In this document: in pieces, positions 18,101-25,259 of the stretch
Position numbering within the stretch: the stretch's first letter is position 1
Layout: each line of letters opens with the position of its first letter
Assembly (NCBI RefSeq): GCF_002777975.1
Contig: NZ_NGVS01000005.1
Location: 62,261-126,260 of the forward strand
Direction of reading: 5' to 3'
Length of the DNA stretch: 64,000 nucleotides
DNA from: Shewanella carassii
GTDB taxonomy: Bacteria; Pseudomonadota; Gammaproteobacteria; Enterobacterales; Shewanellaceae
Position numbers and translations under genes: made by a program
Notes under the pieces: generated by a model
What the model saw: the letters and a program-made list of their open reading frames with translations, nothing else
Databases searched by the model: none
What the model was told of the DNA's origin: nothing

Positions 18101-18847
18101 ATGACCCAAGCAAACTCATCTCAACAAGCCACAATGCGCCTCGCTCACTATCTGGCGCAAACCGGCCTCTGTTCAAGACGCGAAGCTGCTAGGCGTATCG
18201 AAGCCGGGGAGATTTTTCTGGGTGACAAACTCGCCAAACACACAGACAGAGTCACCCTGGTAGCCGGGCAGCGCCATTGTCTCGAAAAGCTGTTTTATCG
18301 AGGTGAACCCATATCCCTCCCTGAGCCGTACACCTATCTGTTATTCAATAAACCCGTTGGCGTAGATTGCCGCCTGCTCAAGAATGACCCCAGCAGCCTG
18401 TTGCATTTATTGCCTCAGGATAAGCGGCTGTATCCGGCCGGAAGACTGGATAAAGACTCCCGTGGCCTGTTACTGCTCAGTAACGATGGTGAGCTGACCC
18501 ATAAATTGATGCACCCGGATTTCTGCCACAGCAAGTGTTACCGGGTTACTGTGGAGCGGGCATTTACTGACGAGTTTATCCATACCTTGAGAAGCCCGAT
18601 GGATTACGGTCATGGCCAGGTGTGCTCATCACAGGTCACGCCAGTTTCAGCAAACAGTTTTGAAATTATTCTGACTCAGGGTAAGAAGCGGCAAATTCGC
18701 CGCATGTGTCGGCTTTTAGGTTACAGAGTCATAGATCTTTGCCGCACCGGGATAATGACTCTAACGCTCGACCACCTTGCCGAAGGGGAATTTAGGCAGC
18801 TGAATCAAGATGAAATCACCACTCTCAGGCAGCTGTGCCAAAACTGA
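18101..18847 (+). CDS. RluF-like 23S rRNA pseudouridine synthase
   Basis: A 248-residue RsuA/RluF-family enzyme. The N-terminal S4 RNA-binding domain spans about residues 12-60 (CSRREAARRIEAGEIFL). The catalytic domain shows YPAGRLDKDSRGLLLLSND with the catalytic aspartate, and QGKKRQIRRMCRLLGYRV. The latter resembles RluF (23S U2604-type) more than RsuA. It lacks the long basic tail of E. coli RluF. Start MTQANSS at 18101; a start at the internal methionine before RLAHYLAQT is possible. Confidence 0.82.
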   Translation: MTQANSSQQATMRLAHYLAQTGLCSRREAARRIEAGEIFLGDKLAKHTDRVTLVAGQRHCLEKLFYRGEPISLPEPYTYLLFNKPVGVDCRLLKNDPSSLLHLLPQDKRLYPAGRLDKDSRGLLLLSNDGELTHKLMHPDFCHSKCYRVTVERAFTDEFIHTLRSPMDYGHGQVCSSQVTPVSANSFEIILTQGKKRQIRRMCRLLGYRVIDLCRTGIMTLTLDHLAEGEFRQLNQDEITTLRQLCQN

Positions 18848-18882
18848 ATCCGCGCCTTACCACACTTTGGCTCACTCAGTAG

Positions 18883-18906
18883 ACGGCTGCCTGAAAGCAG
18901 CCGTTT
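18883..18906. terminator. Hairpin between convergent genes
   Basis: Stem ACGGCTGC / GCAGCCGT with a six-base loop followed by TTTATC, located between the pseudouridine synthase and the convergent unknown gene. Confidence 0.7.
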
Positions 18907-18907
18907 A

Positions 18908-20527
18908 TCAGGGTTGACTGCCCACACTGTCCTTGGGCTCCCTGGGGGCTTTGCTCGGCTCAGAGGGAGTGTCTGTATTGCCAGTGTGTTGCAACTCAGA
19001 CAAAAGATGCGCCGCATGAGTCACAGAGGCTATGTTGGCCTTATGCTCCTCATCCGCAGCACTGGCGCCGGGTTCGCTTGCACGTTCTTCCCTATTACGC
19101 CTAACATCGCTGTTGATCTTGACCTCCGGATCATAAGGCAGGTCTTCAATCCCAGGTAAAGAATCAGGAATATCGCTGGGGCTGACATCCACTATCTGTG
19201 AGCGATTCATGGTGATCTTGTATCTGGCATACCTTGGGGCCTGCTTGCCCTCTTTGAGTACGGCCACCAGGTTTATCTGATAGCGGCGCTCCACCGATTC
19301 ATTACTGATCCTGCCATCAGTTTCAGTGTAAATTTTGGCCTTGCCGCGCTCCAGATAGCGGGCAAAAGGCACCAGACTAAACACCACCTGTTCCTGTAAT
19401 GTATGGTAGCCGGAGAGAAAATCGGTATCAGCCACCTTGGTCTGAATACCATAGTGAAGAATTTCGGCATCGACCTTATTTTGACTGTGGCGCCGCCGGA
19501 GGATCTCTTTGACATCATCAGGAAGATCTTGATTTCGCATAAATTCTAGCCAAACCAACTGTTTGGCTATAAATTTTTGGTTGGTCGTATCTCGCAGTAT
19601 TCGACTCCAGCGTGGTCGTCCCCGCTGGATATAACGCCAAAGGGCATTACGAACATCGTCTTTAAAAATTTCCCGCGCACCATAAATCAGCGCCAGCACC
19701 AGCACCAATACCAGGGTTACGCCGCTGAATATCCCCTGCGCCTTGATAATCAAGGCCGATACCACCAACATCACCAGCGCAGTGGCAACCCCAGTAGTCA
19801 TTCTCTTCAGCCCAGTACCCAAGGGTTTCAGTTCCTCTTTGAGTACCACCCCTTGCTGAATCAGCCGTCTAAGCAACAACATCTTGTTGGCGATTCGATT
19901 AGGATCCTGCAGAGTCTGCACCGAGTTGTAGTGCCGTTCGGCGCGATAGTTATTTTCTACCCGACACAAGGTGATCACCTTATCGGAAACACAGTTGAAA
20001 TCACTGCTTCTTGGACCATGAGCCAATAACTTCAGCAGTTGCTGCTCACAAAACCAGGACAGGTAGTTATCGGCATTCTCGAAGTAGTGCTTCCATTTGG
20101 GATCGGCCGGTTCGTTACGGCGAAACTTCTTCAACAAAATCGCCGTCTGTTCGGTCAACTCCTCCAGCAAAGGGTAGAAACTGTCCGGCTCGGCTTGCCT
20201 GGAGATCTCTTTAGCATCGTTTTCCATCGCTACCACAAACTGGTAGGCGAACAGATTCAGATAGAGACGAAACTCTTCGACTGTACGTTTCTTCTGACTC
20301 ACAAAACGGGATTGCACCAAGGGCAGATGCAAGCCGTCAGAATAATAGGAACGTCTACCGAAAATGGCACTGAAATAGTATTCCTCTTCATTCAGACTCT
20401 GCGGCCCTATGCCCATCTCCTTGGGCAGGGAAAAGTAGAGATCCAGCTTGCGCTGCTCCCCAACCCCCATCAGGTGGCTGAACTTAATGGATAGATTTTC
20501 TTCCTGCTTAATTCGTAGCTTGGACAC
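18908..20527 (-). CDS. Unknown membrane protein of about 540 residues
   Basis: I do not recognise this protein. It has a hydrophilic N-terminal region of about 270 residues and two adjacent transmembrane segments around the first third of the second half (VATALVMLVVSALIIKAQG and VTLVLVLVLALIYGA). A basic soluble region follows (YIQRGRPRWSRILRD, then RRRHSQNKVDAEILHYG). The tail is a low-complexity Glu/Ser/Pro-rich stretch of about 70 residues. The start is uncertain. The frame is open to 20650 without an ATG, and candidates are GTG at 20527 and ATG at 20470, neither with a clear ribosome site. It lies downstream of a ToxR-like/FidL-like pair on the same strand, after a gap of 126 bp if GTG 20527 is the start. 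Confidence 0.6.
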   Translation of the reverse strand: MSKLRIKQEENLSIKFSHLMGVGEQRKLDLYFSLPKEMGIGPQSLNEEEYYFSAIFGRRSYYSDGLHLPLVQSRFVSQKKRTVEEFRLYLNLFAYQFVVAMENDAKEISRQAEPDSFYPLLEELTEQTAILLKKFRRNEPADPKWKHYFENADNYLSWFCEQQLLKLLAHGPRSSDFNCVSDKVITLCRVENNYRAERHYNSVQTLQDPNRIANKMLLLRRLIQQGVVLKEELKPLGTGLKRMTTGVATALVMLVVSALIIKAQGIFSGVTLVLVLVLALIYGAREIFKDDVRNALWRYIQRGRPRWSRILRDTTNQKFIAKQLVWLEFMRNQDLPDDVKEILRRRHSQNKVDAEILHYGIQTKVADTDFLSGYHTLQEQVVFSLVPFARYLERGKAKIYTETDGRISNESVERRYQINLVAVLKEGKQAPRYARYKITMNRSQIVDVSPSDIPDSLPGIEDLPYDPEVKINSDVRRNREERASEPGASAADEEHKANIASVTHAAHLLSELQHTGNTDTPSEPSKAPREPKDSVGSQP

Positions 20528-20653
20528 AATAATGGCAACGCTATCAATGAACGGATGAAAGAACCTGACTATAGCCCAAGCACACTGTGAATGGGATAGC
20601 TGGCGGTGGCATTTCGAAAAGGAGAAAGGAGCGGGTCGGCACAGATCCAACCA

Positions 20654-21163
20654 TTAATGGATCAGGCGACAACCGCAAACCGTATTGCTTGGTTGAAACA
20701 ACACTATGGCATAATCTTTGGCGTCATCGGCATCGAGAATTTCCAGCGCCAGATGATGCAGGCCTTCATTGCTGAGGTTAAAGCTGGAAATATAGGAGAG
20801 GTATTGCATGTGGGCGGGCCTGGCGCCCTTGCCGGAAATTTCCTGTTTATCCGTGACCAAAATTTGATAACGCCCCGCTTCTTCTGAGGCCAGTTGTCCC
20901 TGCATTAAAATGCTACCGGCCGGAGTGCCGTCCATGTTGAAGTAACGATAGTTGACCAGGGCGCGCTTACCCTTGGTCTGCAAGTCCAGCAAAAGATAAT
21001 GTTGGGCATCGTCCCCTAGTTGCAATTGGCGATCATAGAGTTCTGAACTGCAGTTGAGAGCAAGCGCCGGATCGGCTTGACTGAAACGGTATATCACCAG
21101 CAAACAGCCGAGCAGAAAGATCAGGATTGACAGATTTATCATCCAAAGCCAACGTCTAGCCAC
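20654..21163 (-). CDS. FidL-like membrane-anchored partner of a ToxR-like regulator (pair 1)
   Basis: A 169-residue protein with one N-terminal transmembrane helix (about residues 8-27) and a periplasmic beta-rich domain. That domain starts with a cysteine in LALNCSSEL and ends with cysteines in VCGCRLIH. This is the layout of FidL-like proteins, small partners encoded next to ToxR/MarT-type regulators, and of ToxS/VtrC in a general sense. The start is GTG at 21163, overlapping the regulator gene by 8 bp and preceded by AAGGAGG, which the longer open frame lacks. Translational coupling implies it works with the regulator. The family assignment is by pattern only. Confidence 0.65.
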   Translation of the reverse strand: MARRWLWMINLSILIFLLGCLLVIYRFSQADPALALNCSSELYDRQLQLGDDAQHYLLLDLQTKGKRALVNYRYFNMDGTPAGSILMQGQLASEEAGRYQILVTDKQEISGKGARPAHMQYLSYISSFNLSNEGLHHLALEILDADDAKDYAIVLFQPSNTVCGCRLIH

Positions 21164-21905
21164 AGAGATCAACCTCCTTGAGCCAAGGTACACTGACAAA
21201 TGCCTTAGTCTGCCGACCATCACTTATCTTCAAGTTACGCACCACCGATTGCCCCAGGTATTCCCCTCTCAGCGTCAGGTTCAGCACCTGTTTATCGTGA
21301 GACAGGGATACATATAACTTGCGCCAAGGGCTGCTCTGACACTGGGCTAACGCAGAGGTCAATATCTTACTCTGTTCGCTTAACAGTTGATTATTGGTGC
21401 GGGAGTTGGAATAGAAGAACAGTTCCATTCTTTGACCCGAAGGCAAAATCAATTCCTGCTTGTTCAGCGGAACCGTTGGCGTCACCCGCGGTAAGCGATA
21501 CAAATAAAACACGCTCACGCCCAGCATCAGTATCAACACCAACCCCACCAGTAGTTGCTTGGGACCGGCATTCAAGCGCGATTCCATCACTCCGGTATGA
21601 GGCTTACGAACCACAGAGGAACGCAACAAATACCCCTGCCCTTTGACCGTTTCGATCAATGATTCATATTCGGGTCCCAGAAAGGCTCGCAACATACAGA
21701 CGGCCCGTGCTACGGAAGAATCACTTAAAGGAGGATGAGTATCATCACCGGCACGCAACTCCATTCGGGACACCAAACGCCCCTGATTGGCAAGCAGGAG
21801 TTTCAGCACCTGCAGCTCCGCCCGAGGAAGATGCCAACTATCTCCCCTACCTTTATGTTGTAACTCACCACTGGTTTCATCAAACCAGCAGTCGCCTATC
21901 TGCAT
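21156..21905 (-). CDS. ToxR-like membrane-bound winged-helix regulator (pair 1)
   Basis: A 249-residue protein. Residues 1-100 form an OmpR/ToxR-type winged helix (LPRAELQVLKLLLANQGRLV, then SRMELRAG and LIETVKGQGYLLR). A single transmembrane segment follows near 117-135 (LLVGLVLILMLGVSVFYLY), then a periplasmic domain of about 110 residues. Such proteins sense envelope signals and bind DNA from the membrane. The ATG at 21905 has AGGAGG upstream. It is divergent from a Tat-exported cytochrome gene, its likeliest target. It is paralogous to the regulator at 24312-25049; both begin MQIG-CWFD. Confidence 0.85.
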   Translation of the reverse strand: MQIGDCWFDETSGELQHKGRGDSWHLPRAELQVLKLLLANQGRLVSRMELRAGDDTHPPLSDSSVARAVCMLRAFLGPEYESLIETVKGQGYLLRSSVVRKPHTGVMESRLNAGPKQLLVGLVLILMLGVSVFYLYRLPRVTPTVPLNKQELILPSGQRMELFFYSNSRTNNQLLSEQSKILTSALAQCQSSPWRKLYVSLSHDKQVLNLTLRGEYLGQSVVRNLKISDGRQTKAFVSVPWLKEVDLCG

Positions 21906-22336
21906 TATATTCCTCCTGTTTTAGTGGTTATCAGTCTATGCAAAAAATCTAATCACTACTGTGATCCTCTTAACCCTGAAACAGGAAAAAGTTTAAAAAG
22001 TGATCCATCTCAGCCCAAGGCACCGCTAAAACAGAAACAAGTAATATTTTGTGAGCCAGTTCCGGCTGATGAAGTCCGCGAAGATTACAACCAAGATGGC
22101 TCTAAACCGCCTTAATTAACATGAATGAAACAAATTCAGTGATGCAACTCAAATATTAATCGCAACAAAAGATGTTTAACATAAACCCCAATCTATTTAA
22201 ATCATCAAAAACACGGTAACAAGAGCACAAATCTTCATGTGTGCTGAATCACACTTTTCACAATCCATCCCCCTATGCTGAAGACAACCGACCAAGTCGG
22301 CAAAAAAACAAAGACAACAAACAAAGGGTGATACAT
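21906..22336. other. 431-bp divergent promoter region between regulator 1 and the cytochrome gene
   Basis: This AT-rich non-coding stretch separates the ToxR-like regulator from the cytochrome gene. It holds a CRP-like palindrome and a -10 element near the cytochrome side, listed separately. Short A-rich runs occur elsewhere. No RNA gene or further convincing coding frame was seen. Confidence 0.6.
22238..22279 (+). promoter_or_regulatory. CRP-like site and -10 element upstream of the cytochrome gene
   Basis: TGTGT GCTGAA TCACA (22238-22253) matches TGTGA-N6-TCACA at nine of ten core positions. TATGCT at 22274-22279 could be the -10 box. That would place the CRP centre about 41 bp before the start point, the class II activator spacing. 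In Shewanella, CRP controls many anaerobic respiration genes, which suits a cytochrome. Binding is inferred. Confidence 0.6.
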
Positions 22337-23158
22337 ATGAGCATCAACAGACGTCAGGCCTTGGGCCAGATCATTGGGATAAGTGCCGCAGCCGCCGGAG
22401 CCAGCCTCACGGCCACTTGCGCTTTTGCAGCCACAGATGAGTCAGGAAACTATCGCCTGGCATTAGGAGAAAAACTCAAATATGCCCCATTGGATGCCAT
22501 GGAAACAGCTAAACTCGCCTATGAAACCGGCGGTGGTTGCATGCATCAGGTATTTCACGCCATGGTAACCAAACTGGCACAATCGACCAGCGTCGATGCC
22601 GACAAGTTTGCCACAATTCCAACGGCACTGGCCGGCTATGGTTTTGCCGGGGTCACAGGTCAAGGCACGCTTTGCGGCAACCTCAATGCGGTAGGCATGT
22701 TGGTTAATATTCTCGATGACATCAATGGCCAGAATGCTGCCGTCATAGGCTCGCTGTTCCGCTATTACGAGAATACCGAACTGCCGCTGTCCAGTGATGC
22801 GTTCGTTGCCGGGATCGGCTCCACCGCCGAAAAGACCGCCCTGGTGGTCAAGTCCTCGGTTGCCAACAGCGTGCTATGTCACTCCTCCATCAGTAACTGG
22901 TCCAAGGCTTCAGGCAAGACCTTCTCCGAAAAAGGTGAACGTTGCTACCGCTTGTCGGCCTCGATTGTCTATCACCTGGTGGAACTCCTGAACCGAGCCC
23001 ACAAAGGTGAAGACTTAGGCGCCCTGCCTGAGAGTAAACCCAGCGCAGAAGCCCAGAGCTGTCAGAGTTGCCACGGTGCCAGCAGCACCATGGGCCCGGC
23101 CGCCAGTGTCAAGACAGACATGGAATGTACTACCTGTCATACCGGACACTTTAATTGA
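22337..23158 (+). CDS. Tat-exported split-Soret-like dihaem cytochrome (C_GCAxxG_C_C family)
   Basis: A 273-residue protein. The N-terminus INRRQALGQIIGIS followed by an alanine-rich core is a twin-arginine signal, with cleavage near AFA. The central domain carries scattered cysteines (GGGCMHQVFHAMV, TLCGNLNAV, VLCHSS, RCYRL) like the C_GCAxxG_C_C domain, which binds an Fe-S cluster in related proteins. Two haem c motifs, CQSCH and CTTCH, lie in the last 45 residues. This is the architecture of split-Soret cytochrome c. The ATG at 22337 is preferred over an upstream in-frame ATG because it starts the Tat signal. It precedes a lipoprotein gene by 10 bp. Its redox partner is unknown. Confidence 0.78.
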   Translation: MSINRRQALGQIIGISAAAAGASLTATCAFAATDESGNYRLALGEKLKYAPLDAMETAKLAYETGGGCMHQVFHAMVTKLAQSTSVDADKFATIPTALAGYGFAGVTGQGTLCGNLNAVGMLVNILDDINGQNAAVIGSLFRYYENTELPLSSDAFVAGIGSTAEKTALVVKSSVANSVLCHSSISNWSKASGKTFSEKGERCYRLSASIVYHLVELLNRAHKGEDLGALPESKPSAEAQSCQSCHGASSTMGPAASVKTDMECTTCHTGHFN

Positions 23159-23168
23159 GGACTATCCA

Positions 23169-23714
23169 ATGAAAATCAGCTATCTGAGCCTGCTGCTCGG
23201 CTCGGCCCTGCTCCTGGGAGGCTGTGGCAGCGATGATGACAATAACAATGGCGGCGGAGAGGTTACGCCACCGCCACCTCCTCCTCCGGTTGAGACCCCA
23301 AGCTTGGATATCGGCGAGGCCAGCAGCATTGAGTTAACCCTCAATAGCTTCAATCCCGATTCGGGAGAAGTTATCTTTGCCTTGCAAAACACCGAAGGCA
23401 AAGCGCTCACCAATGCCGCCAAGTATCGCATTACCTACTTTGGTTATCCGGCTGAAGAGCAGGCTTCCACCAAGCCCAAGGCTTGGAAACGTTGGCATGT
23501 TACCTATAGCTACAGTTGTGACCCGGCAGCCGAATGCCCAGAGCCACTCAGGGCACTGGATGATGTTGGCAGTTACAGCTTTAGTCCATCAGGGCTGGAT
23601 TGGGATGCCGATGCCGCCAATGGTGCCGTCAGCCGCTACAAAGTCGCTATCGAGGTTTTCGGGACTGAACTCAGCAATGAAATAACCCTGCTGTCTCCCA
23701 CGAGCGCCAATTAA
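23169..23714 (+). CDS. Outer-membrane lipoprotein resembling the N-terminal domain of OmcA/MtrC-type cytochromes, without haem sites
   Basis: A 181-residue lipoprotein. The lipobox LLLGGC gives a lipidated cysteine followed by Gly, consistent with outer-membrane sorting. An Asp/Asn/Gly stretch and a seven-proline run follow. The remaining 130 residues form a beta-rich domain (IELTLNSFNPDSGEVIFAL, then GKALTNAAKYRITYFGYP). They contain one pair of cysteines (SYSCDPAAEC) and no CxxCH. The linker and first strands look like the amino-terminal domain of outer-membrane decahaem cytochromes; this is my impression, not a search result. It is 10 bp behind the cytochrome gene, and its stop overlaps the stop of the convergent gene. 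Confidence 0.65.
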   Translation: MKISYLSLLLGSALLLGGCGSDDDNNNGGGEVTPPPPPPPVETPSLDIGEASSIELTLNSFNPDSGEVIFALQNTEGKALTNAAKYRITYFGYPAEEQASTKPKAWKRWHVTYSYSCDPAAECPEPLRALDDVGSYSFSPSGLDWDADAANGAVSRYKVAIEVFGTELSNEITLLSPTSAN

Positions 23715-24319
23715 TCCATTAAGCCGCTGAACCAAGTGTTCAGCGGCGTTTCCGCTTCATTGAACGAAGTCTCCCTCATACGGCAAGCCCATAAATGATC
23801 CCCTGGGGTCACCCGTAATAAAGCATAATCAGATAAGACATCCATCTCCAATACATGCAGTTTGATGTCCAAACTGGCGCTTTGTTCGAGCGATTTTTTG
23901 ATTTGACGCTTCATTCCCAATAAGTAGGAGGGCAATTCATCCTCTGCAACATGTAACCATTCCTGGTGTTTATCCAGATTGATTGAATAACTCATAGAAC
24001 CGGCTTCAACCCCTTTGAGGGTGCCGCTCAATTCGATATCGACCCAGGATTGCTCAATATGATGATATCCCACTCGGATCAGAGCTCTATTACCCTGGGA
24101 GAAGATCCTTAATCTCAGCTTCTTCTCTGCTGAATGGGGATCGGGTAACAATGGGTCTATCAGCGTCGCTTCACAATTAAAATGGGGATTGAGGTGGTTG
24201 GAAATCCGCTTATCGACCCAAAGGATCCCGGTGCCAATAACCGCCAGCAACAAAAGCTGAATAATCCAAATTCGGTGTCGTTGCAGTTGTTGCCACAGCT
24301 TGAATATCGGCTCATTCAC
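23711..24319 (-). CDS. FidL-like membrane-anchored partner of a ToxR-like regulator (pair 2)
   Basis: A 202-residue protein with one transmembrane helix (about residues 17-36, WIIQLLLLAVIGTGILWV) and a periplasmic domain. That domain begins with a cysteine in NPHFNCEATL and has another in LWACRMRE near the end, the same plan as the protein at 20654-21163 but with weak identity. The start is GTG at 24319, 8 bp inside the end of the regulator gene, with AGGAGG upstream. It probably modulates the regulator. Its stop codon overlaps the stop of the lipoprotein gene on the other strand. Confidence 0.62.
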   Translation of the reverse strand: MNEPIFKLWQQLQRHRIWIIQLLLLAVIGTGILWVDKRISNHLNPHFNCEATLIDPLLPDPHSAEKKLRLRIFSQGNRALIRVGYHHIEQSWVDIELSGTLKGVEAGSMSYSINLDKHQEWLHVAEDELPSYLLGMKRQIKKSLEQSASLDIKLHVLEMDVLSDYALLRVTPGDHLWACRMRETSFNEAETPLNTWFSGLMD

Positions 24320-25049
24320 AATCTAGTGCCTCCTGCAGCCATGCATACTCAGGAGAGCAGGCCGTCATCTGTGCCATCGTCAGTTTATAAGCTTTGATGT
24401 GGTCGCCATCCATATTTTCACCCCTGGCGATCAGGCTGATGGCTTTGGTTTCATCACACAGAGATACAGTGACGGTACGCCAACGACTATCCGGACAGCG
24501 TTTAATCCAAGCCTCTATCCCAGCGGCAAATCCTGCCATGGACGTCAAGGTTTGATGATCACCATAAAAGCGTAAAAACACTTGTTCACCGGATGGATGC
24601 GAGACGACCATCACTTTATCGGGGACTTCCAAGTAATTGAGTGGCCCGACTCTGGATGAAATAAACCATAAGGCCAAAATAATGAGAAATAACATCCAAC
24701 AATAATGACGCCAAAGGGTACGCCCCTTAGGCGAAAGCGGCATAGGCTTGCGAGATGTGATGCGGTTGTGCAGCAAAAAACCTTCTCGATCAATCTGCTC
24801 CAAGAGCCCCGCGTGCTCTGGTCCCAGATATTGTTTGATATTTTCTACGGCTTGTTCGAGCAGGAAGACCTGTTCGGGGGGAAGTTTGGCAGCTTGTACC
24901 AACTGCATCCGGGACACCACTCGTCCTCGCTGCGCCAGCAGTGTAGTCAGCGTAACCTGTTCCACGAAAGAAAGTGTCCAGCTCTTGTGTGAACCACAGT
25001 GTTTGAGCGTGCCTTTATCGGCATCAAACCAACAGCAACCTATCTGCAT
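24312..25049 (-). CDS. ToxR-like membrane-bound winged-helix regulator (pair 2)
   Basis: A 245-residue protein whose first 100 residues form a divergent winged helix (MQIGCCWFDADKGTL at the start, GRVVSRMQLVQAAKL, then YLGPEHAGLLEQIDREGFLL). A transmembrane helix lies near residues 114-132, followed by a periplasmic domain. It is clearly a paralogue of the regulator at 21156-21905, though its recognition region is less canonical. The open frame extends 18 codons upstream, but ATG 25049 aligns with the paralogue's start. No good ribosome site is visible for it. Confidence 0.75.
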   Translation of the reverse strand: MQIGCCWFDADKGTLKHCGSHKSWTLSFVEQVTLTTLLAQRGRVVSRMQLVQAAKLPPEQVFLLEQAVENIKQYLGPEHAGLLEQIDREGFLLHNRITSRKPMPLSPKGRTLWRHYCWMLFLIILALWFISSRVGPLNYLEVPDKVMVVSHPSGEQVFLRFYGDHQTLTSMAGFAAGIEAWIKRCPDSRWRTVTVSLCDETKAISLIARGENMDGDHIKAYKLTMAQMTACSPEYAWLQEALDCE

Positions 25050-25093
25050 ACTATTGTTCACATAAAGGACAATAAACGCAGTATAAAAGAAAA

Positions 25094-25127
25094 AAACACC
25101 CATCCAGAATAATCCGCATGGGTGTTT
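25094..25127 (-). terminator. Terminator after nhaD
   Basis: Stem AAACACCCAT / ATGGGTGTTT with a 14-base loop, followed on the minus strand by TTTTCTTTTATAC. It lies between the nhaD stop and the second ToxR-like gene. Confidence 0.75.
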
Positions 25128-25259
25128 ATATCCTTTTAACGAGAAGCGTGAACTACTTCTCAGAGCAGAGATTTAGAATTAAAAAACTTAACAAACAATC
25201 TCATACAGAAACATCACCAAGGTGCCTACCGGCTTTGTCTCCGTCTGTTCGCCCCCTTG

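Noticed and set aside
23261-23290. CCG/CCT repeat in the lipoprotein gene, considered as a microsatellite
   Set aside because: It encodes the polyproline linker and is short; no evidence of phase variation.
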